Of a stretch of 64,000 nt of DNA, positions 25,626 through 35,398 are shown piece after piece; the stretch's first letter is position 1; each line of letters begins with the position of its first letter. The notes below the pieces were generated by a model. That model was not told the origin of the DNA, did not search any database, and saw only the letters and a list, made by a program, of their open reading frames with translations. Origin of the DNA: an uncultured Roseibium sp. (lineage in GTDB: Bacteria > Pseudomonadota > Alphaproteobacteria > Rhizobiales > Stappiaceae); NCBI RefSeq assembly GCF_963669205.1, contig NZ_OY769915.1:2516001-2580000 (forward strand). The letters run 5' to 3'. Made by a program: the position numbers and the translations under genes.

Positions 25626-26704
25626 CCGGGCAATCCGAGACTGTTGTCGAAGAGAACGGGCGTATCCCCGGCCGTTTCGATTGCACCGATGACCGCAACG
25701 GTCTCGCCGTTGTCCCGCAGGACCCGGCAAACCGCGTCAACTTCTTCCTTTGCGACAGCAAGGACCATTCCGACACCACAATTGAAGGTACGCAGCATCT
25801 CGCTTTCCGCGACACCGCCGGTTTGTGCGAGCCACGAGAACACCGCGGGTGGATTGATCTTCGAAAGGTCAATACGCGCCGAACAGTTCTCCGGCAAGAC
25901 ACGCGGCAGGTTTTCCGGCAGGCCGCCGCCTGTGATATGCGCCAGCGCCTTGATACCTGCGGTTTCCCGAAGAGCCGCGAGAAGCGGTTTGACATAGATC
26001 CGTGTCGGTTCCATCAAAACGTCGCCGAGTGACCTGTCCGTGTCGAAGGGAGCGTCATCGGACCAGGAAAGTCCGGCAAGTTCCATGATCTTGCGCACCA
26101 TGGAGTAACCGTTCGAGTGCACACCGGACGATGCCAGCCCGAGAAGGACATCGCCGGCCTCGACATCGCTGCGCGGCAGGATCTGCCCCCGTTCAACGGC
26201 CCCCACGGAAAAGCCGGCGAGGTCGTAATCGTCGTCACCATACATGCCCGGCATTTCGGCTGTTTCGCCGCCGATCAGCGCGGCACCCGCAAGTTTGCAA
26301 CCCTCCGCGATGCCGGCAACAACGTCGCTCGCCGTATCGACGTCGAGCGCCCCGGTTGCAAAATAGTCCAGAAAAAACAGGGGCTCGGCACCCTGAACGA
26401 CAAGATCGTTGACACACATGGCGACAAGATCGACGCCCACGGTGCGGTGCTGACCGGTTTCGATCGCTATCTTCAGCTTTGTTCCAACGCCGTCATTAGC
26501 GGCCACCAGGATAGGGTCGTTAAAACCCGCGCGTTTCAGGTCGAACAGGCCGCCAAATCCACCGATGTCGCTGTCCGCGCCGGGCCGTGACGTTGCCTTG
26601 ACCAGCGGCTTTATCCGGTCGACCAGCGCATTTCCCGCATCGATGTCGACACCGGCATCGGCATAGGTCAGGCCATTGCTTCCTTCGGCTTTGGACGGGC
26701 TCAT
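25622..26704 (-). CDS. purM: phosphoribosylformylglycinamidine cyclo-ligase (AIR synthetase)
   Basis: A 360-aa enzyme of step 5 of purine synthesis that makes AIR from FGAM with ATP. GLTYADAGVDIDAGNALVDRI is the characteristic N-terminus. Further matches are VAANDGVGTKLKIA, IGGETAEMPGMY (family signature) and HITGGGLPENLPRVLP. A GGAG ribosome site precedes ATG 26704. It leads a two-gene purM-purN operon. Confidence 0.97.
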   Translation of the reverse strand: MSPSKAEGSNGLTYADAGVDIDAGNALVDRIKPLVKATSRPGADSDIGGFGGLFDLKRAGFNDPILVAANDGVGTKLKIAIETGQHRTVGVDLVAMCVNDLVVQGAEPLFFLDYFATGALDVDTASDVVAGIAEGCKLAGAALIGGETAEMPGMYGDDDYDLAGFSVGAVERGQILPRSDVEAGDVLLGLASSGVHSNGYSMVRKIMELAGLSWSDDAPFDTDRSLGDVLMEPTRIYVKPLLAALRETAGIKALAHITGGGLPENLPRVLPENCSARIDLSKINPPAVFSWLAQTGGVAESEMLRTFNCGVGMVLAVAKEEVDAVCRVLRDNGETVAVIGAIETAGDTPVLFDNSLGLPG

Positions 26705-27212
26705 GGCTGCTCCAGATGTTCGATTGCGTGTTTGGCGGCAAATGACCCAGGGTGCGGACCCATAAATGAGGCGGAAAGGGTTTGAGGCGGATTGCTTCTC
26801 CTCAAGGAGCGGAAGCGCAGGAAATGTGGTTCATTTTCAAGCCTTTCGCGACGCCGGGGAGGCGCAATCCGGTCAAATCCGAAGGGCATGGAAATGGCTT
26901 CACCCCGTGTCGTCAGAGTGCTTGACCGGGCAACTAGCCCGCTCCGCGCACTCTTCCTGACGGGATTTCGCCATTTCACATGCCATTTCAGTCGCATTTG
27001 TGAGTCCGTACCCTTGTCATTTCTCTGCCGCGCATACAGCCTTGCGCCGTTTTTCACAAGGGCCGCGCGGCCTGTTCACCCGCAAATCCACCTCTTGACC
27101 GGGGAATGCCCGACAACCTATGAGCAATGCGCGGGAAAAATGCCTATTTTGTCATGTATAGTACCGCAGACTTTTCGAGACCCATTCCCGGTCCCTGTCC
27201 GGAGGAACATTT
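26705..27212. other. 508-bp divergent gap purM / AI-2E permease
   Basis: No gene is supported. Frames open on both strands give composition unlike the neighbours and no recognisable motif. The gap must hold promoters for purM (minus) and the permease (plus), the latter with GGAGG just before 27213. I see no clear purine riboswitch hairpin set or PurR-like site, and no repeat. Confidence 0.5.
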
Positions 27213-28298
27213 ATGACTTTGCGCCGTCAGGTTCAGTTCTGGTTGCTTTCCCTGGCCGTTTTCTGCGTCTTTCTATACATTTTTTCCGGCGTGCTCTTGC
27301 CTTTCGTCGCGGGAATGGCCGTTGCCTACCTGCTCGACCCCGTATGTGACCGCCTGGAGCGGCTCGGGATGGATCGCCTCTGGGCCACCCTGACAATCCT
27401 GTTTTCGTTCATACTTGTCCTCGTCCTGTTTTTCGTCCTGCTGCTGCCGGTCCTCGGCAACCAGCTCGCTTCGTTTCTGGAAAATTTCCCCGATCTCGTG
27501 CGTAGGCTACAGGTCCTGCTCCAAAAGTATTTTCCAGCCAATCTTGCGAACCTTGCCGGCTTGTCGCCGGAAGATCTGCAGGCCTCGATGACCGACATCA
27601 TCGGGCAGGGGGCGTCCGTTGTCGGCAAGCTGGCGCAGTCGATCTGGAGCGGGGGGCAGGCGCTGCTGTCGATCCTGTCGCTTTTCGTGATCACGCCCGT
27701 CGTCGCGTTCTACCTGCTGCTTGACTGGGACCACATGGTTGAGCGGATCGACAGCTGGATCCCGCGGGACCACCTTGACGAAATTCGCGGGCTGGCCAGG
27801 GAAATGGACGGAGCCGTTGCCGGCTTCGTTCGCGGTCAGGTCTCCGTGTGCGTCATTCTGGGTATTTTCTACGCGGTTTCGCTGGCGCTCGTCGGGCTGA
27901 ATTTCGGACTTCTGATCGGCATGGTTGCCGGGCTCGTCAGTTTCATTCCATTCGTCGGAGCTGCGCTCGGCTTCGTCTTGTCCATCGGCGTCGCGCTCGT
28001 CCAGTTCTGGCCGGACTGGCCCTGGATTCTGGCAGTGGGCGCTGTTTTTGCCGTCGGCCAGTTCCTGGAAGGAAACATTCTGCAGCCGAAGCTGGTTGGA
28101 GAGAGCACGGGCCTCCACCCCGTGACCCTGATGTTCGCGCTTTTTGCCTTCGGCTTTCTGTTCGGCTTTGTCGGAATGCTGATCGCCGTGCCGGCGGCAG
28201 CGATGATCGGAGTGCTTGCGCGCTTCGGGCTGAGGCAGTACCTAGCGAGCCCGGTCTACAAGGGAACGGCTCCTGCTTCGACCGTGAGTGAAGAGTAA
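27213..28298 (+). CDS. AI-2E / PerM-family membrane protein
   Basis: A 361-aa protein with about eight membrane helices. Typical parts are FVAGMAVAYLLDPVCDRLERLG near the N-terminus, the amphipathic middle (LENFPDLVRRLQVLLQKYF) and the C-terminal block GLVSFIPFVGAALGF / FLEGNILQPKLVGESTGLHPVTLM. Family members include autoinducer-2 exporter-like and Na+/H+ antiporter-like proteins. In alphaproteobacteria this gene sits beside hdaA, and its substrate is unknown. GGAGG precedes the ATG. Confidence 0.9.
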   Translation: MTLRRQVQFWLLSLAVFCVFLYIFSGVLLPFVAGMAVAYLLDPVCDRLERLGMDRLWATLTILFSFILVLVLFFVLLLPVLGNQLASFLENFPDLVRRLQVLLQKYFPANLANLAGLSPEDLQASMTDIIGQGASVVGKLAQSIWSGGQALLSILSLFVITPVVAFYLLLDWDHMVERIDSWIPRDHLDEIRGLAREMDGAVAGFVRGQVSVCVILGIFYAVSLALVGLNFGLLIGMVAGLVSFIPFVGAALGFVLSIGVALVQFWPDWPWILAVGAVFAVGQFLEGNILQPKLVGESTGLHPVTLMFALFAFGFLFGFVGMLIAVPAAAMIGVLARFGLRQYLASPVYKGTAPASTVSEE

Positions 28299-28309
28299 GT
28301 GACGGGATA

Positions 28310-28990
28310 ATGGCGGATCCACCGCGCCAGTTGCCATTGGAGCTGCCGCATGAGGCAGCGCTCGGACGCGAAGACTATCTTGTCGGTGCGTCCAACAAGG
28401 CCGCATATGAGCTTCTGGAAAGATGGCCGGACTGGCCGTCACCCGTTGTTGTGCTCGCCGGTCCGGTCGGGTCCGGCAAGACGCACCTTGTCGAGGCATT
28501 CCGGGACGAAAGTGCGGCCAGTGTCGTCGCTGCTCCGGACCTTGCCGAACACATGGTCGGTGCATTGACCGAAGCCCCTTCCGCAGTCGTCGAGAATGCG
28601 CATCTGGGTGTTGACGATACCGCTCTTTTCCATCTCCTCAACGCGTCGCGGCAGGCCGGCAAGACCGTCCTGATCACCAGCCGCACCTGGCCAGCCAGTT
28701 GGCGGCTTTCGCTGCCCGACCTGTTGTCCCGCTTGCGTGCGGCCACACCGGTCGAAATCCTCGAACCCGACGACGACCTTCTGCGCCGCGTTCTCGTCAA
28801 GCTGTTTGCGGACCGGCAGATCTCGGTCGACATCGGCGTCGTGGATTACCTCGTCGTGCGCATGGAACGGTCGCTGGATGTTGCCATGCGCGCGGTCGAG
28901 GCCATCGACCAGGAAGCGCTTGCCGGACGTGTCAAGATAACCAAGCCGCTTGCCGGACGTGTTCTGGAAGATGTGCATAAAGGCCGTTGA
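28310..28990 (+). CDS. hdaA: HdaA, DnaA regulatory inactivator
   Basis: A 226-aa AAA+ protein that, with the DNA-loaded beta clamp, stimulates DnaA-ATP hydrolysis (RIDA). QLPLELP at residues 7-13 is the clamp-binding motif. The body has a Walker A (GPVGSGKTHL), a Walker-B-like VVENAH and DnaA-like sensor regions; it lacks a DnaA DNA-binding domain IV. It begins 11 bp after the permease stop and probably shares its transcript with ppk downstream. Confidence 0.92.
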   Translation: MADPPRQLPLELPHEAALGREDYLVGASNKAAYELLERWPDWPSPVVVLAGPVGSGKTHLVEAFRDESAASVVAAPDLAEHMVGALTEAPSAVVENAHLGVDDTALFHLLNASRQAGKTVLITSRTWPASWRLSLPDLLSRLRAATPVEILEPDDDLLRRVLVKLFADRQISVDIGVVDYLVVRMERSLDVAMRAVEAIDQEALAGRVKITKPLAGRVLEDVHKGR

Positions 28991-29100
28991 GGGGACGCGT
29001 TGCGACATTGGTTTCATTTGCCTCGTGCGCTCACCGTGTTACTGAAATCTCAAGGGTCCACGGCGCGGGTATCCACGGCCTGTATCTGAGGGGAAATACC

Positions 29101-31308
29101 TTGAACGAAACAACCGACCTTTCAGATGTTTTCGCGGCCTCTTCCGATCTGCGCGGCGAGAGCCGGGAACCTGAAGCCGACATAGCGCAAGCACCTGATC
29201 GCTACATGAACCGGGAGCTTTCCTGGCTTCAATTCAACCTCCGTGTTCTCGAAGAAGCCATGAACGAGAATCACCCGCTTCTGGAACGGGTGAGGTTCCT
29301 GTCGATTTCCGCGAACAACCTTGATGAGTTTTTCATGGTGCGGGTTGCCGGCCTGCGCGGTCAGCAGCGCGCGGAAGTGACGAACCTGTCAGACGATGGC
29401 CTGACGCCGACCGAACAGCTTGAAAGGATCAGCGAGGCTGTGCGTGATCTTCAGGCATCCCAGCAACGGATCTGGGAAGAGCTGCGCGGGGATATCGCCG
29501 ACAAGGGGATCGAGATCCTTCACGGCGACACGATTGATGACGCCGACAGGGCGTGGCTGCAGGACTATTTCCTGGGATATGTCTTTCCGGTTCTGACCCC
29601 TCTGGCCATTGACCCGGCGCATCCGTTCCCCTTCATACCCAATCTCGGCTTCTCCATCGTTTTCGAACTGGTCCCGACGTCGGGCGGGCGCGGAATGATC
29701 GCGCTGTTGAGAATTCCGAACCAGGTCGAACGGTTCGTGCGTTTGCCGAAGGGAAGCGACGGCACGGCGCGGTTCATTGCCATTGAGCGCGTTGTCAGCA
29801 TGTTCATCGCCAGGCTGTTTCCCGGTTACGAGATCAGGGGCAAGGGCGCGTTCCGCGTTATTCGCGACAGCGACCTGGAAATCGAGGAGGAAGCCGAGGA
29901 CCTCGTGCGCCTGTTCGAGAGCGCGCTCAAGCGCCGGCGCCGGGGCTCGGTCATCCGCCTGGAGATTCAGGAAACGACGCCGCCGGCGCTGCAGGAATTC
30001 GTGGCCGATGCGCTGGATGTGGGGGAAAGCGAGATCTTCCAGGCAAAGGGCCTGCTTGCGCTCAACAACCTGTCGCAGATTGTTGATCTGGAGCGCCAGG
30101 ACCTCAAGTTCGACCCGTACACCGCCCGTTTCCCGGAGCGCATCCGGGAACACGGTGGCGACTGTCTCGCGGCCATCCACCAGAAGGACATCATCGTCCA
30201 TCACCCCTACGAGTCCTTCGACGTCGTGGTGCAGTACCTCCGGCAAGCCGCCCGGGATCCCGACGTCGTTGCGATAAAACAGACGCTCTACCGAACCTCC
30301 AACAACTCGCCCATCGTCAAGGCCCTGGCGGAAGCGGCGGAAGCCGGCAAGTCCGTGACGGCGCTGGTGGAGCTCAAGGCGAGGTTCGACGAAGCGGCCA
30401 ATATCAAGTGGGCGCGCGACCTCGAACGGGCGGGTGTCCAGGTCGTTTTCGGTTTCATTGAGCTGAAAACCCACTCCAAGCTTTCCATGGTGATCAAGCG
30501 CGAGCATGGCCAGCTCAAGACCTACTGCCATATCGGCACCGGCAATTACCACCCCATTACCGCACGCATCTACGAGGATCTGTCCTTCTTCACGGATGAC
30601 CCCGGCATTGCCGAAGATGCGGCGAGGGTCTTCAACTTCATAACCGGTTACGCCGAACCGGACGAACTCAACCACCTGCTCGTCTCGCCGGTCAACTTGC
30701 GCCAGCGGATGCTGGAATTGACCGAGGCGGAGATCCAGCATGCGCGTGAAGGACGCCCGGCCCAGATCTGGATGAAGATGAATTCGCTCGTTGATCACGA
30801 GATCATCGACGCGCTTTACCGCGCCAGCCAGGCCGGTGTTCAGATCGATCTGGTAATCCGCGGCATATGCTGTCTCCGGCCCGGAATCGAAGGGCTGTCT
30901 GACAACATCCGGGTCAAGTCGATCGTCGGCCGCTTTCTCGAACACTCCCGGATCTTCTGTTTCGGAAACGGACATGGCCTGCCGTCACCGGAGGCGTATG
31001 TCTATATCGGCTCGGCCGACCTGATGCCGCGAAACATTGACCGGAGGGTGGAGGTTCTTTCGCCTCTGCTCACCGCAACGGTGCACGAACAGGTTCTCGA
31101 TCAGATCATGGTCGCCAATCTGAAGGACAACCAGCAGAGCTGGCGCATTCTCGCCGACGGCAGCCATGAACGCATCGTCCCGGGTCCGAACGAAGAGCCT
31201 TTCAATGCACACCGGTATTTCATGACCAACCCGTCACTTTCAGGAAGAGGAAAGTCCTTGAAAAGCGATCGTCCCAAGCCGTTCCTGAAGCGGCAAAAAC
31301 GAGGCTGA
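29101..31308 (+). CDS. ppk: polyphosphate kinase PPK1
   Basis: A 735-aa enzyme that polymerises ATP gamma phosphate into polyphosphate. I start at TTG 29101, which has GAGGGG seven bases upstream; the frame also opens at a TTG at 28987. RYMNRELSWLQFNLRVLEE is the classical N-terminal block. The catalytic histidine region is TYCHIGTGNYHP, and the second phospholipase-D-like domain has VGRFLEHSRIFCFG and SADLMPRNIDRRVE. It is followed one base later by ppx. Confidence 0.95.
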   Translation: MNETTDLSDVFAASSDLRGESREPEADIAQAPDRYMNRELSWLQFNLRVLEEAMNENHPLLERVRFLSISANNLDEFFMVRVAGLRGQQRAEVTNLSDDGLTPTEQLERISEAVRDLQASQQRIWEELRGDIADKGIEILHGDTIDDADRAWLQDYFLGYVFPVLTPLAIDPAHPFPFIPNLGFSIVFELVPTSGGRGMIALLRIPNQVERFVRLPKGSDGTARFIAIERVVSMFIARLFPGYEIRGKGAFRVIRDSDLEIEEEAEDLVRLFESALKRRRRGSVIRLEIQETTPPALQEFVADALDVGESEIFQAKGLLALNNLSQIVDLERQDLKFDPYTARFPERIREHGGDCLAAIHQKDIIVHHPYESFDVVVQYLRQAARDPDVVAIKQTLYRTSNNSPIVKALAEAAEAGKSVTALVELKARFDEAANIKWARDLERAGVQVVFGFIELKTHSKLSMVIKREHGQLKTYCHIGTGNYHPITARIYEDLSFFTDDPGIAEDAARVFNFITGYAEPDELNHLLVSPVNLRQRMLELTEAEIQHAREGRPAQIWMKMNSLVDHEIIDALYRASQAGVQIDLVIRGICCLRPGIEGLSDNIRVKSIVGRFLEHSRIFCFGNGHGLPSPEAYVYIGSADLMPRNIDRRVEVLSPLLTATVHEQVLDQIMVANLKDNQQSWRILADGSHERIVPGPNEEPFNAHRYFMTNPSLSGRGKSLKSDRPKPFLKRQKRG

Positions 31309-31309
31309 C

Positions 31310-32830
31310 ATGAAGAGCCAGTTCAAGCCGGCACGCGGCCGGCTCAACGGGACAGGGCCGGTCGCGGTCGTCGATATCGGCTCCAATTCCGTGCGCCTGG
31401 TGATCTATGAGCGCAAGGCCCGCACGCCCACGATGCTTTTCAACGAGAAGCTTCTCGCCGGGCTTGGTCGAGGGGTCGCGGCAACTGGACAGCTTGCCAC
31501 GGAGTCGGTGGACCTCGCGCTTGGAGAACTGGTTCGCTTCAAGGCGCTGATCGAGCATACCGGGTGCAAGGAGCTCCACGTCGTCGCGACGGCCGCGGCA
31601 CGCGACGCGGAAAACGGGCCGGAATTCGTGACCGAGGTGGAACGCATTCTGAAAGCTCCTGTCCGGATCCTGAATGGCAGCGAGGAAGCCTATTATTCCG
31701 CCCTTGGTGTCGTTGCCGGTTTCTGGCAGCCGCGCGGCATCGTCGGCGACATGGGTGGTGGCAGCCTTGAACTCGTTGAAATCGGTGAAAAGAAACCCGG
31801 GGGAGGCGCAACCTTTCCCCTTGGCGGTTTGCGTCTGTCGGAGGAAGCAGGCGGCTCCATCGAGAAGGCGCGCGAGATCACCGAAGCAGCGCTGAGGACC
31901 TATGAATGGCCCGATCTTTCACCGGGCGAGCGCACCTTCTTCGCTGTCGGGGGAACGTGGCGGTCCCTCGGCAGGCTGCACCTGATGCAGAACGACTACC
32001 CTCTGCACGTGATGCACAATTACGAGATGGATGCCGAAGAAGCGATCGCCTTCTGCCGCGCAATATCTGTTCCCAATCTTGAAAACATCGACATGGCTGA
32101 GGTTGTCTCCAAGCAGAGGCGTCCGCTGGTGCCGATCGGTGCCGTGGTTCTTGAACAGGTCCTGACCGCCATGAAAGCCGAGCGGCTGATGTTCTCCGCG
32201 ACCGGTGTTCGCGAGGGCCTCTTGCACGAGAAGCTGTCGCCGGAGATGCAGGCAAAAGATCCTGTCATCGAGGCGGCACGTGAGCTGTGCGAGCTGCGGG
32301 CGCGCTCGCCCCAGCATGCCATCGAACTCATCGACTGGACGGATGCACTTTTTCGGGAACTGCAGATCGAGGAGACGGCGAACGAAAAACGGCTGCGTCA
32401 CGCGGCCTGTCTCCTGTCGGACATCGGATGGCGCGCGCATCCGGACTACCGCGGCGAGCAGAGCCTCAACATCATCTCCAATGCGTCTTTTGTGGGTCTG
32501 GATCATGCCAGCCGCGCATATCTGGCTGCCGCCGTGTTCTACCGGCACCAGGGTTTGCGGGAAGGAGCTTTGTCCCAGGTCATCCGGGAACTGTTCACCG
32601 ACCGTCTCAGGATTCGGGCCAAGGTGCTTGGTGCCACGTTGCGTGTCGCATCGCTGCTGAGCGCGTCCATGGCCGGGCTGCTCCCCAAGATCGGGGTTGC
32701 GGCTACGGAAACCGGCCTTGCGATCGAACTGACCAGCGATCTTGCAAACCTGGACGGGGAACGTCTGCGCAAGCGCGCAGCGCAGCTTGGCAAGGTGATC
32801 GATGCGGAAGTTGTTCTGAAACTCGCCTGA
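31310..32830 (+). CDS. ppx: exopolyphosphatase / Ppx-GppA phosphatase
   Basis: A 506-aa protein of the ASKHA-fold Ppx/GppA family. VAVVDIGSNSVRLVIYE is the phosphate-1 loop, and GDMGGGSLELVEIG is the phosphate-2 loop. A helical HD-like C-terminal domain from about residue 310 makes it the long form. It degrades polyphosphate or pppGpp. It lies immediately after ppk (one base between stop and start), which couples synthesis and breakdown of polyphosphate. Confidence 0.95.
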   Translation: MKSQFKPARGRLNGTGPVAVVDIGSNSVRLVIYERKARTPTMLFNEKLLAGLGRGVAATGQLATESVDLALGELVRFKALIEHTGCKELHVVATAAARDAENGPEFVTEVERILKAPVRILNGSEEAYYSALGVVAGFWQPRGIVGDMGGGSLELVEIGEKKPGGGATFPLGGLRLSEEAGGSIEKAREITEAALRTYEWPDLSPGERTFFAVGGTWRSLGRLHLMQNDYPLHVMHNYEMDAEEAIAFCRAISVPNLENIDMAEVVSKQRRPLVPIGAVVLEQVLTAMKAERLMFSATGVREGLLHEKLSPEMQAKDPVIEAARELCELRARSPQHAIELIDWTDALFRELQIEETANEKRLRHAACLLSDIGWRAHPDYRGEQSLNIISNASFVGLDHASRAYLAAAVFYRHQGLREGALSQVIRELFTDRLRIRAKVLGATLRVASLLSASMAGLLPKIGVAATETGLAIELTSDLANLDGERLRKRAAQLGKVIDAEVVLKLA

Positions 32831-32840
32831 GGAAGAGCGG

Positions 32841-34028
32841 CTATTCGGCCGCTTGCGTTTTCAACTCACCCTGACCGGAAGACTGCGGTAGCGCAACGAT
32901 CTGCCGGTTCTGGAAGGCGAGCGCGACTTCGCCGCGCTTGAGTTTCAGCGCCAGCTCTCCGAACAGTTCACGTCGCCAGCCTTTCATTGCCGCGACATCG
33001 GCATCGTCATTCGCCGCGATTTTTTCCAGATCGTCGACCGTCGCGATCACCTTGGCTGCGACGCCGTTAGCCTCGCTGACCATCTTGAGGAGAACTTTCA
33101 GAAGGTCGACAGCGGCCGCCGAACCGTCGGGAGCCTGCCGTCCCTTGGGCAGTTTGGGCAGGTTTTCGCGCGGGATTTTCAGTGCGCGCCGGATCGCCTT
33201 CAGGATGTCATCCGCCGACCGGGACCGTTCGAAACCGCGCGGGATCGTCCTCAGTCGGCTGATCGCCTCCGGATCCTGCGGCTGCTGCGCTGCCAGTTCG
33301 TATATTGCGTCGTCCTTGATCACGCGGTTGCGCGGTACGTTCCGTTCCTGCGCCTCCCGCTCGCGCCAGGCGGCTAGTTCCATCATGACGGCGAGTTCGA
33401 TGGGCTTGCGCACACGCAGTTTCAGCCGTTTCCATGCCTGTTCCGGATCTGCCCTGTAGGTTCCCACGGAGGTCAGCACTTCCATCTCGTCGCGAACCCA
33501 ATGGCTGCGGTTCTGCTCTGCGAGATTGGCCTTCAGGAACTGATAGGCGTCCCGCAAATGGGTGACATCGGCAAGGGCGTATTCGAGCTGTTTGTTCGTG
33601 AGCGGACGGCGCGCCCAGTCCGTGAACCTGGAGGACTTGTCGATTCGCGCGCCCGTAACCTTGTAGATCAGCTGATCGTAGGAAATTGAATCTCCGAAGC
33701 CGCACACCATGGCGGCGACCTGGGTATCGAACAGGGGGGCGGGAATCAGTTCACCCTGGTGGTAGATGATCTCGATGTCCTGGCGCGCGGCATGGAAAAC
33801 CTTGGTGACACTGTCGTCCCTCATGAGCCCGAAGAACGGGGCGAGATCCAGACCTTCCGACAACGCGTCCACGATGAAGGCCATGTCGGGACCGGCCATC
33901 TGAATTACGCACAATTTGGGCCAGAAGGTCGTTTCCCGGAGGAACTCCGTGTCAACCGTTACGTAGTCGTGGGCTGCAAGACGCTGGCAGGCTTCGGCGA
34001 GATCTTTTGTTTTTGTAATCACATGCAT
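32841..34028 (-). CDS. rnd: ribonuclease D
   Basis: A 395-aa 3'-5' exoribonuclease of the DEDD-y family for tRNA and stable RNA 3' processing. Exo motifs are VTVDTEFLRE, FHAARQDIEII and YALADVTHL (with the Y-x3-D). An HRDC domain follows (about 205-285, MELAAWREREAQERNVPRNRVIKDDAIYELA), then a second helical domain. It converges with ppx, whose stop is 10 bp away. Confidence 0.95.
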   Translation of the reverse strand: MHVITKTKDLAEACQRLAAHDYVTVDTEFLRETTFWPKLCVIQMAGPDMAFIVDALSEGLDLAPFFGLMRDDSVTKVFHAARQDIEIIYHQGELIPAPLFDTQVAAMVCGFGDSISYDQLIYKVTGARIDKSSRFTDWARRPLTNKQLEYALADVTHLRDAYQFLKANLAEQNRSHWVRDEMEVLTSVGTYRADPEQAWKRLKLRVRKPIELAVMMELAAWREREAQERNVPRNRVIKDDAIYELAAQQPQDPEAISRLRTIPRGFERSRSADDILKAIRRALKIPRENLPKLPKGRQAPDGSAAAVDLLKVLLKMVSEANGVAAKVIATVDDLEKIAANDDADVAAMKGWRRELFGELALKLKRGEVALAFQNRQIVALPQSSGQGELKTQAAE

Positions 34029-34171
34029 GGTGAGACACAGCTATAACGGAGTTCAGCCGCTTTGTCGCCACGAAATGGAGGGACTGGAACATTCTCCTCT
34101 TGAAGAAGCGCAATGAGTGCGCCTATGTTGGCAGGAGCTAAAATGGTTTCCCAAGAAGCAGGAGATGCCGG

Positions 34172-34798
34172 ATGCGCAAAATACTGGTGGTGAATTCCAA
34201 GGGGGGATGCGGGAAAACAACCATCGCCACGAATCTTGCAGTCGCACTTGCGGCACGGGGCGAAGATGTTGCCCTGGCAGACGCCGACCGGCAGAAGTCC
34301 AGTCTCTCCTGGGTCAAGCAGCGCCCGAAGAACCTTGTCAAAATCGAAGCATTGAACTGGAGTAAGGAAGGCAACATCGGAGACATGGACAAGAAGCTGG
34401 ACGCAGTCGTCATCGATGGTCCCGGCGGCCTGCGCTCCGAACTTGCCAAAAACCTGATTGCAGAAGCGTCTGATATTATTGTTCCCGTCCTTGCATCCGC
34501 GTTTGACTGGAGCGCTACCCTGAAGTTTCTGGACAACATCTCCGACATCAAGAAGGTCAGAAAGGGCAAGGCGGACATTCATGTTGTCGCCAACCGCATC
34601 AACCGGCGCTCGACCCAGGTGGCCGACCTGGAACAGACACTTGCGAGAAAAGGCTATCCGCTGCTCGCCAGGATTTCAGACCGGGTCCTCTACGCGCGAC
34701 ACGCGGCAAACGGCACCGGCGTGTTTGACAGCTCGGACGCAAAGGCTCACGAGGTGAGGGGGCAATGGCATACCCTGCTGCAAGCCGTCGACAGCTGA
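34172..34798 (+). CDS. solitary ParA/MinD-type ATPase
   Basis: A 208-aa protein. KILVVNSKGGCGKTTIATNLAVAL is a deviant Walker A (KGGxGKTT) with the signature lysine, DADRQKSSLSW is the ParA switch I, and VVIDGPGG is Walker B-like. There is no N-terminal DNA-binding extension and no parB neighbour. Such short orphan ATPases position cellular cargo on the nucleoid or membrane; the cargo is unknown here. A GGAG site precedes the start. It converges with dsbB, 1 bp between the stops. Confidence 0.85.
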   Translation: MRKILVVNSKGGCGKTTIATNLAVALAARGEDVALADADRQKSSLSWVKQRPKNLVKIEALNWSKEGNIGDMDKKLDAVVIDGPGGLRSELAKNLIAEASDIIVPVLASAFDWSATLKFLDNISDIKKVRKGKADIHVVANRINRRSTQVADLEQTLARKGYPLLARISDRVLYARHAANGTGVFDSSDAKAHEVRGQWHTLLQAVDS

Positions 34799-34799
34799 C

Positions 34800-35387
34800 T
34801 CAATTCTTTGTTTCGAGCTCCTGCAGCAGCTTGTAGTCGGTTGGCGGATCGTCGCAGATGCCAGGTCCGCATTCCAGGAATGTCGAAATCACATTTGCCA
34901 GCGCCAGGAACAGCATCAGGAAGAAGGCGAATTTCGCGAGACGCTGACCGCCGAACCGCCCGTGTTCAGGCTTGTCGACCAGAGCTTTTTTATACTGTCC
35001 CTCGAACAGCAACATGATCGCCGTTCCCAAAATGACCAGGAAGAAGCTGATCCCGGCCCAGGTGTAGTAGTGCAGACCGAGGACCGGTGAACCATAGCTG
35101 CCCGTGCCGGGCACAATGTGAAGTAGGATCTGACGAATCGAGACGCTTCCACCGTAAACGGCAGACAGCAGCATGATGCCGTAGTGATGCGGCTTGGCGC
35201 CGTAAATGAGGTTGAGGCACAGACCGTAGCCGACGCCGACGAGAGCAACCCGTTGCAGCAGGCAGAGCGGGCAGGGCAGTTCGTCCAACGCGAATTGAAA
35301 GGCGTAGGCAGCAATCAGGATTCCACAGACAACGAGAAGTCCAATCGCATTCAGCGTCCGGGACGGATGAGGAGCGAGAATGATCAT
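34800..35387 (-). CDS. disulfide bond formation protein DsbB family (variant with C-terminal cysteine pair)
   Basis: A 195-aa membrane protein from ATG 35387. PCPLCLLQRVAL is the quinone-linked CxxC just after the first helix. Four helices are typical, but the loop between helices 3 and 4 (about residues 80-110) lacks the second cysteine pair. Instead ECGPGICDDPP near the C-terminus, after a fifth helix, supplies two cysteines. The family re-oxidises DsbA-like thiol oxidases with quinone. It lies 11 bp downstream of a DUF5993 gene. Confidence 0.85.
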   Translation of the reverse strand: MIILAPHPSRTLNAIGLLVVCGILIAAYAFQFALDELPCPLCLLQRVALVGVGYGLCLNLIYGAKPHHYGIMLLSAVYGGSVSIRQILLHIVPGTGSYGSPVLGLHYYTWAGISFFLVILGTAIMLLFEGQYKKALVDKPEHGRFGGQRLAKFAFFLMLFLALANVISTFLECGPGICDDPPTDYKLLQELETKN

Positions 35388-35398
35388 GCGACTGGCTC

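Noticed and set aside
26701..27057. 118-aa minus-strand frame overlapping the purM start
   Set aside because: Overlaps a well-supported start, and its composition looks like a random GC-rich reading.
29389..30975. 528-aa minus-strand open frame inside ppk
   Set aside because: It is the shadow of the ppk codons in a GC-rich genome; no motif and no ribosome site.
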